A DNA stretch of 64,000 bases from CADEDV01 sp964412375 (GTDB lineage: Bacteria > Bacteroidota > Bacteroidia > Chitinophagales > Chitinophagaceae), in the NCBI GenBank assembly GCA_964412375.1, contig CAYPOD010000009.1, positions 1-64,000 of the forward strand. The letters run 5' to 3'. The notes beneath the pieces were generated by a model. It searched no databases. It had not been told where the DNA came from and saw only the letters and a list, made by a program, of their open reading frames with translations. A program made the translations under genes and the position numbers. Below are positions 1-8,917 of this stretch, in pieces (position 1 is the first letter of the stretch; each line of letters begins with the position of its first letter).

Positions 1-282
1 CCCGACATCGGGACAGACGAGGCACAAACCGCCAACATGAACTGTGTAAAAAACCTCCGCCCTGGTTCGTTTCTCCACAAACCGTGGCAACAGAATATGA
101 AACCCCGGAGAAAGCGATGGAGTTGATATTGGTGGGATTGTGAATTTGTTATGATGGCGTCATTGCCATCACCGGTAATGCAAAAAAGCGAAAATCAATT
201 CTTTAAATATCACGGATATACGATTTCAAACCCGGGATAAAGTTCAGTATATTTAATATCCTGAAAAGAGTCCGGTGTAAAC

Positions 283-1755
283 ATGAGTACGAAGCGATTT
301 TGTTTTACGAAGGTTTTATTTGTGCTTGCCTTTAATTTTATAATTATCAGCGCAAACACCCAGGCAACCACCTGTCCTCTTAATTTAGATTTTGAGAAAG
401 GAGATTTTACCAATTGGCAATGTTTTATGGGAACTGTTGAGGATGTTTCCAACACCAACTCATTAAACCTTTTTTCAACTGCTCCCACACCGGGGAGGCA
501 TACACTGATACCACCCGGCAATACGCAAAGGGATTTTTTTGGAAATTTCCCCATACATTGCCCTAATGGCAGCAATTACAGCTTAATGCTGGGAAACCCA
601 AGCGGCGGCTCTCAGGCGGAAAGCGTTTCTTATACTTTTACGGTGCCTGCTACCACCGGTCAATTTACACTCACCTATTATTATGCAGTTGTAATGCAAA
701 ACCCTAATCACCAGCCTCACCAGCAACCACGGTTCAGGGCACGGGTAACTGATGTAGCTTCTGGTACAGAAATCAATTGCGTTTCTTTTGATTTTGTGGC
801 TTCCGGCGCATTACCCGGATTTAAAAGGTCTGCTATTAGTGAGGATGTGGTTTATAAAGATTGGGTTCCGGTAATTATTAACCTTGGTGACTATGCCGGC
901 AGATCAATAAAGCTGGAATTTATAACAAGCGACTGCATCCCGGGCAGAGATTTTGGTTATGCCTATGTTGATGTGAGCTCAAGCTGCGGCAACCCGGTTG
1001 TTACAGCCAGCCTTTGCGGAGACGATAATTTTCTTACACTAAAAGGGCCGGACGGATTTTCTGGTTACCGGTGGTATTTAAACAATGATTTCAGCGCCCC
1101 GGTTTCATCGTACCAGAACGACTCCATTAACCCTGTGCCGCCGGGAGCAACAGCCTATTCTCTTATTACCATTCCCTACCCGGGCTTTGGATGTGTTGAT
1201 ACGTTTACAGCGCCGGTAAAGTGGGTGCCCAAACCGGCATTCAGGGCTGGAGATGACAGGGAGATCTGGTGCAATGAATTGACTCAACTGGGAATGGCGT
1301 CCAATGCAGGGTATGCTTATTTATGGTCGCCGGCAGATAAGCTAACAAGTTCGGTGACGGCAAACCCGCGGTTAAAAGACAATATTTTTTCTCCTGTAAA
1401 TTTTGTTGTGCAGGTAACCGATAAAATCACAGGATGCATTACGAATGATTCGGTGACGATTACGCCGAAAAACTGTTTTGTTTTTGTGCCTACAGCATTT
1501 ACACCAAATGGCGACGGATTGAACGATGTGATTCGGCCATATCTTGGCGGCATACGACAAAACGGGCTCAAACGTTTTTCTATTTATAACAGGTCGGGAA
1601 ATCTTATTTTTTCTACAGCTATAGAGGGCAGGGGGTGGGATGGCACCCATCAAGGAAGAAAAATGGATTCGGGTGTATATGTGTGGTTGCTGGAATATAT
1701 TTCAAAAGACGGAATGGCAATGACGGAAAAAGGTACGGTTACCCTGATACGATAA
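283..1755 (+). CDS. T9SS type B cargo protein with gliding-motility C-terminal (CHU_C) domain
   Basis: Secreted 490-residue protein. An N-terminal signal peptide (residues 1 to about 28, hydrophobic core VLFVLAFNFIIISANT) is followed by a region beginning CPLNLDFEKGDFTNWQC, typical of Bacteroidota extracellular adhesion/PKD-like proteins. A Cys-containing central part precedes a C-terminal domain (about residues 397-490) that has the CHU_C hallmarks FTPNGDGLND, IYNRSGN, GWDGT and SGVYVW. That domain is the known type B sorting signal recognised by the type IX secretion system, so the mature protein should be exported and anchored to or released from the cell surface. The ATG at 283 lies 28 bp after a TATATTTA box that resembles the Bacteroidota -7 element. 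The ligand of the middle region is not recognisable. Confidence 0.9.
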   Translation: MSTKRFCFTKVLFVLAFNFIIISANTQATTCPLNLDFEKGDFTNWQCFMGTVEDVSNTNSLNLFSTAPTPGRHTLIPPGNTQRDFFGNFPIHCPNGSNYSLMLGNPSGGSQAESVSYTFTVPATTGQFTLTYYYAVVMQNPNHQPHQQPRFRARVTDVASGTEINCVSFDFVASGALPGFKRSAISEDVVYKDWVPVIINLGDYAGRSIKLEFITSDCIPGRDFGYAYVDVSSSCGNPVVTASLCGDDNFLTLKGPDGFSGYRWYLNNDFSAPVSSYQNDSINPVPPGATAYSLITIPYPGFGCVDTFTAPVKWVPKPAFRAGDDREIWCNELTQLGMASNAGYAYLWSPADKLTSSVTANPRLKDNIFSPVNFVVQVTDKITGCITNDSVTITPKNCFVFVPTAFTPNGDGLNDVIRPYLGGIRQNGLKRFSIYNRSGNLIFSTAIEGRGWDGTHQGRKMDSGVYVWLLEYISKDGMAMTEKGTVTLIR

Positions 1756-1982
1756 AGCAAGCCCCTTCTTATCTGCCTCTTCACGGGCCATCTTTCCAGG
1801 CGCAGCAAGTTTTTCCAACCACAATATGAAATTGGTTTTTATTTCATGCTTCACCGGCTGCCAATTCGTACAGGAGTATTAAGTCCCATCAACACCGGGA
1901 AACGCCACAAAACTGCGCTAAGCCCGAGACCGCTGAAGATAATTTTAGTCCAGGCAAAGTCTTTTGTTGTTATTCCTTTTCT

Positions 1983-3389
1983 CTACACTTTATAATACTG
2001 TTCCCATCCTTTTCTTGGCGGAGGACCTACCAATAATTCGTTTGCTTTCTTATTATTTGTAATCACTTTTTTCTCCCGGTCAAATTCTAGTTTCATTCCT
2101 GTCCATTGGGCTAATACACCCAAACAAAATACCTGGCTCAGCGGTCCGGCTACGGAGAAAGGTGAACGGGTTTTTTCCTGGCCCATGCAGGCAAGCAGGA
2201 AGTTTTTAAAATGATCGGAAGTGCTTTGAGGTACCTCCGGAAGTTTTGAAGCCATTTCTTTTGCCTTCTCTTCAGGAATGATAGATAAAGTGCTGCCGTG
2301 TGATCCGCCTTTAAATGTCAATTCCTTACTGTAAATAATTTTTCCGGGATTTAACCTGACAGGTTGCAAAGCTCCGTTACTTGGCGGCGGGATATTCGGG
2401 TCAAGTCTTGAAACACCATATCCTGCAGGAATTGGAGGCAGGTTGTTAATGCCATCATACCACATTATTTCCAGCGGCGGCATGGCGCCTCTCTTTGGAA
2501 ACTTAAATGAAAGAGTAGTGGACATCGGGTAAAAGAAATTATTATGTCCTTCCAGCTTAACAGGATTTATTTCATATGGCAATCCAAGATCTAAAAATTC
2601 ATGCGCCGTATCAACGAGGTGAGCACCCCAGTCGCCCAATGCTCCCATTCCAAAGTCATACCAGCAGCGCCATTGGCCATTCACAAAATCTTTGTTGAAT
2701 TCATGTCCCTGTGTAGCCATTTGCCATACATCCCAGTCCAGTGTTGATGGTTTGGTTTCGGCAGGAGGGAACGATTTCATATTGACATCCCAGCCATGCC
2801 AGCGGCGGGCAGAGTTCATGTGCGCCACTACCTGGGTTACATCTTTAATAATACCGGCCTCCACCCATGTTTTAAATTGAAAATAGTTTCCTTCCGAATG
2901 TCCCTGGTTACCCATTTGTGTCACCACCTTCGGATATTTTTTGGCCGCTTTCATCATCAGCTCCACTTCATGGAAAGTACGGGCCATTGGTTTTTCCACG
3001 TAAACGTGTTTGCCATAGGCCATTGCCATCATGGTCATTGGAAAGTGTGCAAAGTCGGGAGTGGCAATTGATACAGCATCAAACTGGTTACTCATTACAT
3101 CAAACAATTGCCTGAAATCCTGGAAGCGGGGAACATTGGGAAACAACTTCAATGCATTTTGTGTATGCGGCGCTCCCATATCAACATCGCAAAGTGCCAC
3201 AACATTTACCAAACCGGTTTTATTTAATGCCTGGATGACATCCCATCCCCGGTAACCAATACCGATACATGCTATATTAACTTTTTGTTGCGGCCAGCCT
3301 TTCAGAATGTATGGAGCAAATGCTGCCCCGGCCGAGGCCATCATTGTATCTCTTAAAAAGCTTCTTCTTGAATACCTGCTTTTATGCAT
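1983..3389 (-). CDS. Gfo/Idh/MocA family oxidoreductase, Tat-type signal
   Basis: NAD(P)-dependent sugar oxidoreductase of 468 residues. The N-terminus carries a twin-arginine motif (SRRSFLRD) and a hydrophobic stretch, so the enzyme is probably exported folded. A Rossmann motif (GIGYRG) follows, then the family EKP motif (YVEKPMA) and the C-terminal Gfo/Idh domain. The ATG at 3389 is chosen because the longer frame would start with TTG only two codons earlier. The gene is 32 bp downstream of a DUF1080 gene on the same strand. In Bacteroidota this combination is known from pathways that oxidise the C3 hydroxyl of glycosides and then cleave the 3-keto sugar; its use here is inferred from that pairing. 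The substrate cannot be read from sequence. Confidence 0.88.
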   Translation of the reverse strand: MHKSRYSRRSFLRDTMMASAGAAFAPYILKGWPQQKVNIACIGIGYRGWDVIQALNKTGLVNVVALCDVDMGAPHTQNALKLFPNVPRFQDFRQLFDVMSNQFDAVSIATPDFAHFPMTMMAMAYGKHVYVEKPMARTFHEVELMMKAAKKYPKVVTQMGNQGHSEGNYFQFKTWVEAGIIKDVTQVVAHMNSARRWHGWDVNMKSFPPAETKPSTLDWDVWQMATQGHEFNKDFVNGQWRCWYDFGMGALGDWGAHLVDTAHEFLDLGLPYEINPVKLEGHNNFFYPMSTTLSFKFPKRGAMPPLEIMWYDGINNLPPIPAGYGVSRLDPNIPPPSNGALQPVRLNPGKIIYSKELTFKGGSHGSTLSIIPEEKAKEMASKLPEVPQSTSDHFKNFLLACMGQEKTRSPFSVAGPLSQVFCLGVLAQWTGMKLEFDREKKVITNNKKANELLVGPPPRKGWEQYYKV

Positions 3390-3421
3390 GATCAATCGTT
3401 TTTGTTTTTTGTAATGGCGAT

Positions 3422-4171
3422 TTACAGTTTCCTGACTTTAATATTCTTAAAAAAAACTTTGTTGCCATGATCCTGAAGTAAAAGATACCCCTTTTCTCTT
3501 TTACCAAAATCTGTCATTTCTTTAAACTTGCTTTGAGCAAACGCCTCTTTATATGATTCACTATCTCTATCGTACTCCAGCACTTTGACACCGTTGAGCC
3601 AGTGCTCAACATGATTTCCTTTTGATACAATACGAACAGTATTCCATTCTCCAACAGGATGAAGTATGTTTCCTGTTGATGAAGGTAATATATCATAAAG
3701 AGAACCTAATTTACGATTGCCATTTCTGCCTGCTTTTGCATCGGGATGTTTATCATCATCCAGTAGCTGGTATTCGGGTCCGAGAGCAGAGCCTAATCCA
3801 CGTATAGGCGGGTTATAAATATGCACTGAATATTTTATACCACTGTTGGCGCCTTCGGTCAATTTAAAATCTACCTTAAATTCAAAATCACCAAGCTGCT
3901 CTTTTGTTATAATATCACCGCCAGACTGACGTCCGCCATTTTCATTAATATATAAAGTGCCATCAACAATATACCATCCCCTGGAAGGGAAGCTGTCTGA
4001 ACCTGCACTTTTCCATTTATTCATAGACAGGCCATCAAACAATAATTCCCAACCATCTTTCTTTTCCTTCTCAGTTAGTTTATTATCCTGTGCGTAAATA
4101 AAACAGCAGGAAAACAAAAGTGAAATTGCGGACAGGTATAGCTTTTTCTTGAATAGGAATATGCCAGGCAT
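3422..4171 (-). CDS. DUF1080 (3-keto-disaccharide hydrolase domain) secreted protein
   Basis: 249-residue exported protein with a signal peptide (about residues 1-27, ending near FIYAQ) and a single concanavalin-like DUF1080 domain. Typical family words are visible: WELLFDGLSMNKWKS near the N-terminus, YHIYNPP-like SVHIYNPP in the middle, GEWNTVRIVSKGNHVEHWLNG, and GYLLLQDHG near the end. Family members are known to hydrolyse 3-keto-glycosides. The downstream Gfo/Idh gene on the same strand would supply or consume keto-sugars, so the two probably form one operon. Length is normal for a single-domain member. Confidence 0.88.
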   Translation of the reverse strand: MPGIFLFKKKLYLSAISLLFSCCFIYAQDNKLTEKEKKDGWELLFDGLSMNKWKSAGSDSFPSRGWYIVDGTLYINENGGRQSGGDIITKEQLGDFEFKVDFKLTEGANSGIKYSVHIYNPPIRGLGSALGPEYQLLDDDKHPDAKAGRNGNRKLGSLYDILPSSTGNILHPVGEWNTVRIVSKGNHVEHWLNGVKVLEYDRDSESYKEAFAQSKFKEMTDFGKREKGYLLLQDHGNKVFFKNIKVRKL

Positions 4172-4385
4172 CTCTTTATTTTTTTTAAAATTAAATGTTT
4201 TAGAAAGAAATCGACACGTTTAATTCCTTAGAACACCGGGATCATATTCTCCATATACAGCATCCCGGAAGCTGTTGTGAAGCTTTATATGGCCGAAAGG
4301 TTGCAATTGCGTAAGCAATACTGCTGTTTGTTCATTTTTGATATCATACCGGAATAAAATGCTTTATGCTCTATCCCGGAAAAAT

Positions 4386-5306
4386 TCAACCACAATATGC
4401 CACCGCCAGTTCGGCACCAAGCCTTGCATTGTGTTTGATGAGGGCAATATTGGTGTCAAGGCTTTCACCTTTGGTGTGCTCAGCAATATATTTCAGTAAA
4501 AAAGGAGTGACGGCTTTGCCCGAGATGTGATTCTCTTTTGCTGCCCGCAAAGCCTGCTCAATATGAGTTTCCATTTCTGTTGCAGCAATTTCCTGTTCAG
4601 CCGGAACAGGATTGGCGATCAGCACAGCACCTTGCAGACCTAACTTCCATTTTGCATGCAGCATAGCGGCAATATCTTTTACGTTGTCCATCCGCAACGG
4701 AGAAAGATGTCCGCTGTTGCGGGAATAAAATGCGGGAAATTCATCCTGCCCGTAAGTGACAACAGGTATGCCCATTGTTTCAAGATATTCCAGCGTCAAC
4801 CCGATATCCAGGATTGATTTTACACCGGCCGATATAACAGCAACGGATGTTTGCGCCATTTCGGTGAGATCGGCAGAGATGTCCATGCTTTCAGCTGCGC
4901 CGCGGTGCACACCGCCAATGCCACCGGTGACAAAAATTTTTATACCCGCCATGTCTGCAATTCGCATCGTAGCGGCCACGGTGGTGGCGCCATATAGTTT
5001 TTTACTGATGACATAGGGTATATCCCGCAGGCTCACCTTCCATACTTCTGTCGTCTCGCCTGAGGCGAGACCAAAATATTCCAGTTGCTCCCTGCCCAAC
5101 CCCACATGGCATTGCCCGTTTAGTATCGCAATGGTGGCGGGCACAGCGCCGTTTTCTCTTACCACCTGCTCCACAGCCAGGGCCGTTTCTACATTTTGCG
5201 GGTATGGCATGCCGTGAGATATGATCGTGGATTCCAGCGCAACGACGGGTTGCTGACCGGCAACTGCCTCCTGCACTTCGGGAGATATGTTGAGCAGGGC
5301 ATGCAT
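4386..5306 (-). CDS. psuG: Pseudouridine-5'-phosphate glycosidase
   Basis: 306-residue PsuG family enzyme that reversibly splits pseudouridine 5'-phosphate into uracil and ribose 5-phosphate in the cytoplasm. Conserved stretches include VALESTIISHGMPYPQN near residue 25, TVAATMRIADMAGIKIFVTGGIGGVHRG in the middle and LLKYIAEHTKGESLDTNIAL near the end. The start ATG overlaps the stop of psuK by one base (TGATG), so the two are co-translated. A perfect 19-base palindrome (5053-5071) lies in frame inside the gene and encodes the sequence around LASGET, an apparent insertion between the conserved EQL and VSLRDIPY segments. The reading frame is otherwise intact. Confidence 0.93.
   Translation of the reverse strand: MHALLNISPEVQEAVAGQQPVVALESTIISHGMPYPQNVETALAVEQVVRENGAVPATIAILNGQCHVGLGREQLEYFGLASGETTEVWKVSLRDIPYVISKKLYGATTVAATMRIADMAGIKIFVTGGIGGVHRGAAESMDISADLTEMAQTSVAVISAGVKSILDIGLTLEYLETMGIPVVTYGQDEFPAFYSRNSGHLSPLRMDNVKDIAAMLHAKWKLGLQGAVLIANPVPAEQEIAATEMETHIEQALRAAKENHISGKAVTPFLLKYIAEHTKGESLDTNIALIKHNARLGAELAVAYCG
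5053..5071. repeat. Perfect 8-bp-arm palindrome inside psuG
   Basis: GTCTCGCC, a 3-base loop TGA, then GGCGAGAC. The arms are exactly complementary. It resembles the short GC-rich palindromes seen between genes elsewhere in the window (10487, 13127, 21977) but is in frame inside a coding sequence. Confidence 0.7.
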
Positions 5307-6232
5307 CAGGCAGGATAATATTTATTAACTAATTGCAGCAGTGTTTGCTGATCAAGATGAATGGCAATGGCGCCATTTACCTGCAATATCTCGGCTGATA
5401 ATGTATGGGCCAGCCGGAGACAATCAATATCTTCTTTACCCAGGTGCCGGCCCAGAATAAAACCCGATAGTGAACCATCGCCTGCACCGGTGCAATCCAG
5501 CACCTCTATTTTAGGAGCATGAAGGGTGATAGTTTTTTCTTTGTTGTATAATGCCGAGCCATGTTTGCCGTTATGCAGCCAGATGTTTTGAACACCCTTG
5601 TTCAATAATTCTTCCACCTGCAATTGAGTGAGAAATGATTCTTCGGAACAAAGCACGGGCAGTTCATCTTCATTGGGTGTGATCATGTGCAGACCGGCAA
5701 GATCCACATTGCGAAACTTTCTTGCCGGTGGCACAGAAACGGGTTCTATCACAAAAGGAATTCCTGTTTCCCGGCTAAACGACAGCAACCATTGGGCGGT
5801 ATCTACATTGATATTGGCATCGGCCAGCAGGTAAGATGCGGTGAGCAGCAGGTCGCGGTGTTGTGAAAGATGTTCGGGTGTGATAAGATGATTGGCGGCA
5901 TTGGTGAGAAAAGCGGTGTAAAGAGAACCATCCACATTTAAGATGCCGGTATATTTTCCCGATAAGCCATTGCGGGTGATGCTGGCATCCAGCTGCACAC
6001 CTGCCTGGCGACATGTGTTTTTCAGCCAGTCGCCGTCGCTGTCGTTACCAAAAACACTTACTAGTTGTACCGGCACTTCCAATAATGCCAGCTGGTGAGC
6101 AATATTGCGGCTGACACCCCCGGCTGTTTTGGTGACAGTGGCATCGGTGGTAGTAGCCAACAGCAATTCGTTGCTGACATGAAAAAGCTCATCCACCAAT
6201 GCAGCCCCAATACAGATAACCGGTTTTGACAT
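5306..6232 (-). CDS. psuK: PfkB-family carbohydrate kinase, probable pseudouridine kinase
   Basis: 308-residue ribokinase-fold kinase. The N-terminal part has VTKTAGGVSRNIAHQLALL, the sugar-binding signature typical of PsuK, and the C-terminal PfkB signature is present as DCTGAGDGSLSGFI, where the Asp of GAGD is the catalytic base. Adjacent psuG overlaps by one base. Together they would phosphorylate pseudouridine and then cleave it, feeding uracil and ribose 5-phosphate back into metabolism. The function is assigned from the family signature and this partner. ATG at 6232 gives a normal family N-terminus (MSKPVICIGAALVDEL). Confidence 0.9.
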   Translation of the reverse strand: MSKPVICIGAALVDELFHVSNELLLATTTDATVTKTAGGVSRNIAHQLALLEVPVQLVSVFGNDSDGDWLKNTCRQAGVQLDASITRNGLSGKYTGILNVDGSLYTAFLTNAANHLITPEHLSQHRDLLLTASYLLADANINVDTAQWLLSFSRETGIPFVIEPVSVPPARKFRNVDLAGLHMITPNEDELPVLCSEESFLTQLQVEELLNKGVQNIWLHNGKHGSALYNKEKTITLHAPKIEVLDCTGAGDGSLSGFILGRHLGKEDIDCLRLAHTLSAEILQVNGAIAIHLDQQTLLQLVNKYYPA

Positions 6233-6336
6233 GTTGCAAATGTAAGGCTGCCGCTACTGCGGCAAAAACTTAAAACAATGACAACAGGACAAAGGCGGGA
6301 GGTTCTTTATCTTTATAGCAAAAGCGAAAACCGCCA

Positions 6337-7329
6337 ATGAAATTCTTTAAATGGCTGGGTATTGCGTTGCTGCTGCTGATCATCGTTTATTTCCTGGGGC
6401 CCAAACCTGCCACACCAACATATATAACTGAGTTGCCAGCTGTGCCTACAGCCGCTGCTCAACTGGAAGAATATATCCGGCAGCAGGAAGCAAAGCATCG
6501 CCTGAAAACCGACAATGAAGCAAGGATCAACTGGATCAATGATTCATTAAAACAAAAAACAGCATTTGCCGTGCTGTACCTGCATGGTTTTTCTGCCAGC
6601 CAGGAAGAAGGTTATCCTGTTCACCAGGATTTTGCAAAGAAATTTGGCTGTAATCTTTTCCTGAGCCGGCTTGCCGATCACGGTATAGACACTGCGGAAG
6701 CAATGGCGAATATCACTGCAGAAAAATTATGGAACTCAGCTAAAGAAGCGTTTGCCATCAGCAGGCAGCTGGGAGAAAAAATAATTATTATGGCCACATC
6801 AACCGGCGGCACACTGGCCCTGAAATTAGCCGCCGAATTTCCGCAGGAAGTAGCGGGGCTTATCCTGCTTTCACCCAACATTGCGATCAACGATCCCAAT
6901 GCCTGGCTGCTCAATAATCCCTGGGGACTGCAGATAGCAAGACTGGTGCAGGGAAAATATGTAAAGGCTAAAGATACAACCGCCTTATATGCAAAATACT
7001 GGTACCCAAAATACCGGATGGAATCGGCTGTTCAGTTAGAAGAACTGCTGGAGACAACAATGAAAGAGTCCACGTTTGAAAAAGTGAAACAGCCGGCACT
7101 GGTCTTATATTATTATAAAGACGAAGAGAACCAGGACCCGGTAGTGAAAGTGTCTGCCATGAAAAGAATGTTCCGGCAATTGGGCACTGCTGATAGTTTG
7201 AAAAGAATGATCGCTGTTCCGAATGCCGGCGAACATGTAATAGGATCACATATAAAATCAAAAGACCTGGCTACCGTGCAGCAGGAGTGTGATCGTTTTG
7301 CTGTTGAAATACTCCGCCTTCAGCAATGA
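6337..7329 (+). CDS. Membrane-anchored or exported alpha/beta hydrolase
   Basis: 330-residue alpha/beta hydrolase with an N-terminal hydrophobic segment (about residues 5-22, WLGIALLLLIIVYFLG) that could be a signal anchor. The oxyanion motif appears as LHGFSAS, and the nucleophile elbow as ATSTGG, a GxSxG variant in which Ala replaces the first Gly. A late Asp (YKDEENQDP) and His (GEHVIGS) can complete the triad. It resembles carboxylesterase or monoacylglycerol-lipase-like proteins; substrate unknown. It is divergent from psuK, and a TATCTTTA sequence at 6308-6315 may be part of its promoter. Confidence 0.8.
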   Translation: MKFFKWLGIALLLLIIVYFLGPKPATPTYITELPAVPTAAAQLEEYIRQQEAKHRLKTDNEARINWINDSLKQKTAFAVLYLHGFSASQEEGYPVHQDFAKKFGCNLFLSRLADHGIDTAEAMANITAEKLWNSAKEAFAISRQLGEKIIIMATSTGGTLALKLAAEFPQEVAGLILLSPNIAINDPNAWLLNNPWGLQIARLVQGKYVKAKDTTALYAKYWYPKYRMESAVQLEELLETTMKESTFEKVKQPALVLYYYKDEENQDPVVKVSAMKRMFRQLGTADSLKRMIAVPNAGEHVIGSHIKSKDLATVQQECDRFAVEILRLQQ

Positions 7330-7435
7330 GTGCAATTATTTTACGCAAACGTTTACCTGGAAACTTTCCATCATAAGGTTGTAAATTACGGGTAGCGCAA
7401 GTGTAACTCATTTCTTCACTTATCAAACTGCTGCT

Positions 7436-8809
7436 ATGCCATCCCGCTTATCCCGTCGTGATGTATTAAAGGTTTTTGGCGCCACCGTTGGCGGAACTTT
7501 TTTTCCATTTTCATCCTGGGCCCGTAATGAAAATGGCGAACCGCTGATATTGCCGGATGAACTATTGCAGCAACCGCTGGCCAGGCCTGTTACGGCCATC
7601 ACTCTCGGAGCCGGGTCAAGAGGGAATGTATATGGCAACTATGCGGTGGAGTATCCCGGTCAGCTGGATATAGTTGGTGTGGCGGAACCCATTCCCCTTC
7701 GCAATGAACGGTATGCCCAAAAGCATAAGATAGAAGCGGCCCGCCGTTTCAACACCTGGGAAGATGTTTTCAAACAACCCAAATTTGCTGATGCGGTCAT
7801 CATCTCCACCCCGGATGATCTGCACTATGGTCCCTGCATGGCGGCATTGAAGATGGGCTATGATGTGTTATTGGAAAAACCGATCTCTCCTTCGGAAAAA
7901 GAATGTCGTGAAATACTGGCGTTATCAAAAAAGACCGGTCGTATCGTGGCGGTTTGTCATGTGCTGCGCTATGCACCGTATTTTATCAAACTACGGGAGC
8001 TGATGCAAAGCGGCGCTATCGGCGAAGTGGTGAGTATACAGCATTTTGAACCGATTGAGCATGTGCACATGAGCCACTCCTATGTCCGCGGCAACTGGCA
8101 CAACAGCAAACAAACCACCCCGATCATATTGGCAAAATCATGTCATGATCTTGATATCATCAAATGGATGATTGATAAACCATCAAGACAAATACAGGCA
8201 TTTGGCGATCTGAAGTGGTTTAAAAAAGAAAATGCACCGGCGGGAAGCACCGCCCGTTGCACCGACGGCTGCAGGGTTGAAGCCGAATGTCCATATTCCG
8301 CCCTACGCATTTATTATCGTAACCGCAGCCGGGTACGGGTGTTTGATTTGCCCGACGACATAGAACAGCATGCTGCACACATTATGGAAAAACTGAAAAC
8401 CACCAATTACGGCCGCTGTGTGTACCGGATGGAAAACGATCAATGTGATCACTATGTGTGCAATATCCAGTTTGCAGATAGTGTAACGGCAGCCTTCTCC
8501 ATGGAGGCCTTTACCTCCTACGAAGGAAGAAGAACAAGAGTAATGGGCAGCATGGGTGATATTGTTGGCGACATGAGTTCTTTTGTACTCACTGATTTTC
8601 GCAACGGCAAAAAAACAGAATGGAAACAGGAATCTGATGCTCATGGCGGTGGGGATTGGCGGCTGGTGGCCGACTGGGTGCAAGCCGTTGCCAAACAGGA
8701 TGCATCGTTGCTCTCTTCCACTATTGACGCATCCATAGAAAGCCATGTGATGTGTTTTGCAGCGGAAAAAAGCCGCAAAGAAAATACGGTGGAGCAGATC
8801 AGGCTGTGA
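7436..8809 (+). CDS. Gfo/Idh/MocA family oxidoreductase, Tat-type signal
   Basis: 457-residue NAD(P)-dependent oxidoreductase with a twin-arginine-like leader (LSRRDVLKVFGATVGG). The Rossmann loop is AGSRGN, and the EKP signature is seen as LLEKPIS. A Cys cluster in the C-terminal half (CTDGCRVEAECPYSAL) resembles that of a Gfo/Idh subgroup. It shares the general fold but not close sequence with the other oxidoreductase at 1983-3389. The flanking genes encode a hydrolase and a SUMF1-like protein, which do not fix a pathway. The ATG at 7436 follows an A/T-rich stretch without an obvious Shine-Dalgarno, as is usual here. Confidence 0.87.
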   Translation: MPSRLSRRDVLKVFGATVGGTFFPFSSWARNENGEPLILPDELLQQPLARPVTAITLGAGSRGNVYGNYAVEYPGQLDIVGVAEPIPLRNERYAQKHKIEAARRFNTWEDVFKQPKFADAVIISTPDDLHYGPCMAALKMGYDVLLEKPISPSEKECREILALSKKTGRIVAVCHVLRYAPYFIKLRELMQSGAIGEVVSIQHFEPIEHVHMSHSYVRGNWHNSKQTTPIILAKSCHDLDIIKWMIDKPSRQIQAFGDLKWFKKENAPAGSTARCTDGCRVEAECPYSALRIYYRNRSRVRVFDLPDDIEQHAAHIMEKLKTTNYGRCVYRMENDQCDHYVCNIQFADSVTAAFSMEAFTSYEGRRTRVMGSMGDIVGDMSSFVLTDFRNGKKTEWKQESDAHGGGDWRLVADWVQAVAKQDASLLSSTIDASIESHVMCFAAEKSRKENTVEQIRL

Positions 8810-8917
8810 TCATCATTAAGCGGCGATACCATCTGTATCTGCAAATACGCAGTTCATCATATTCTGCACAGAAGGCCCATTGCTTTCTATAACTTTTAGT
8901 AAAATATAAGTATAGTT

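Noticed and set aside
1..282. A gene or promoter in the first 282 bases
   Set aside because: No clear coding sequence is seen; there is a CCCGA-CAT-CGGG hairpin at the very start that may belong to a repeat or terminator cut off by the window edge.
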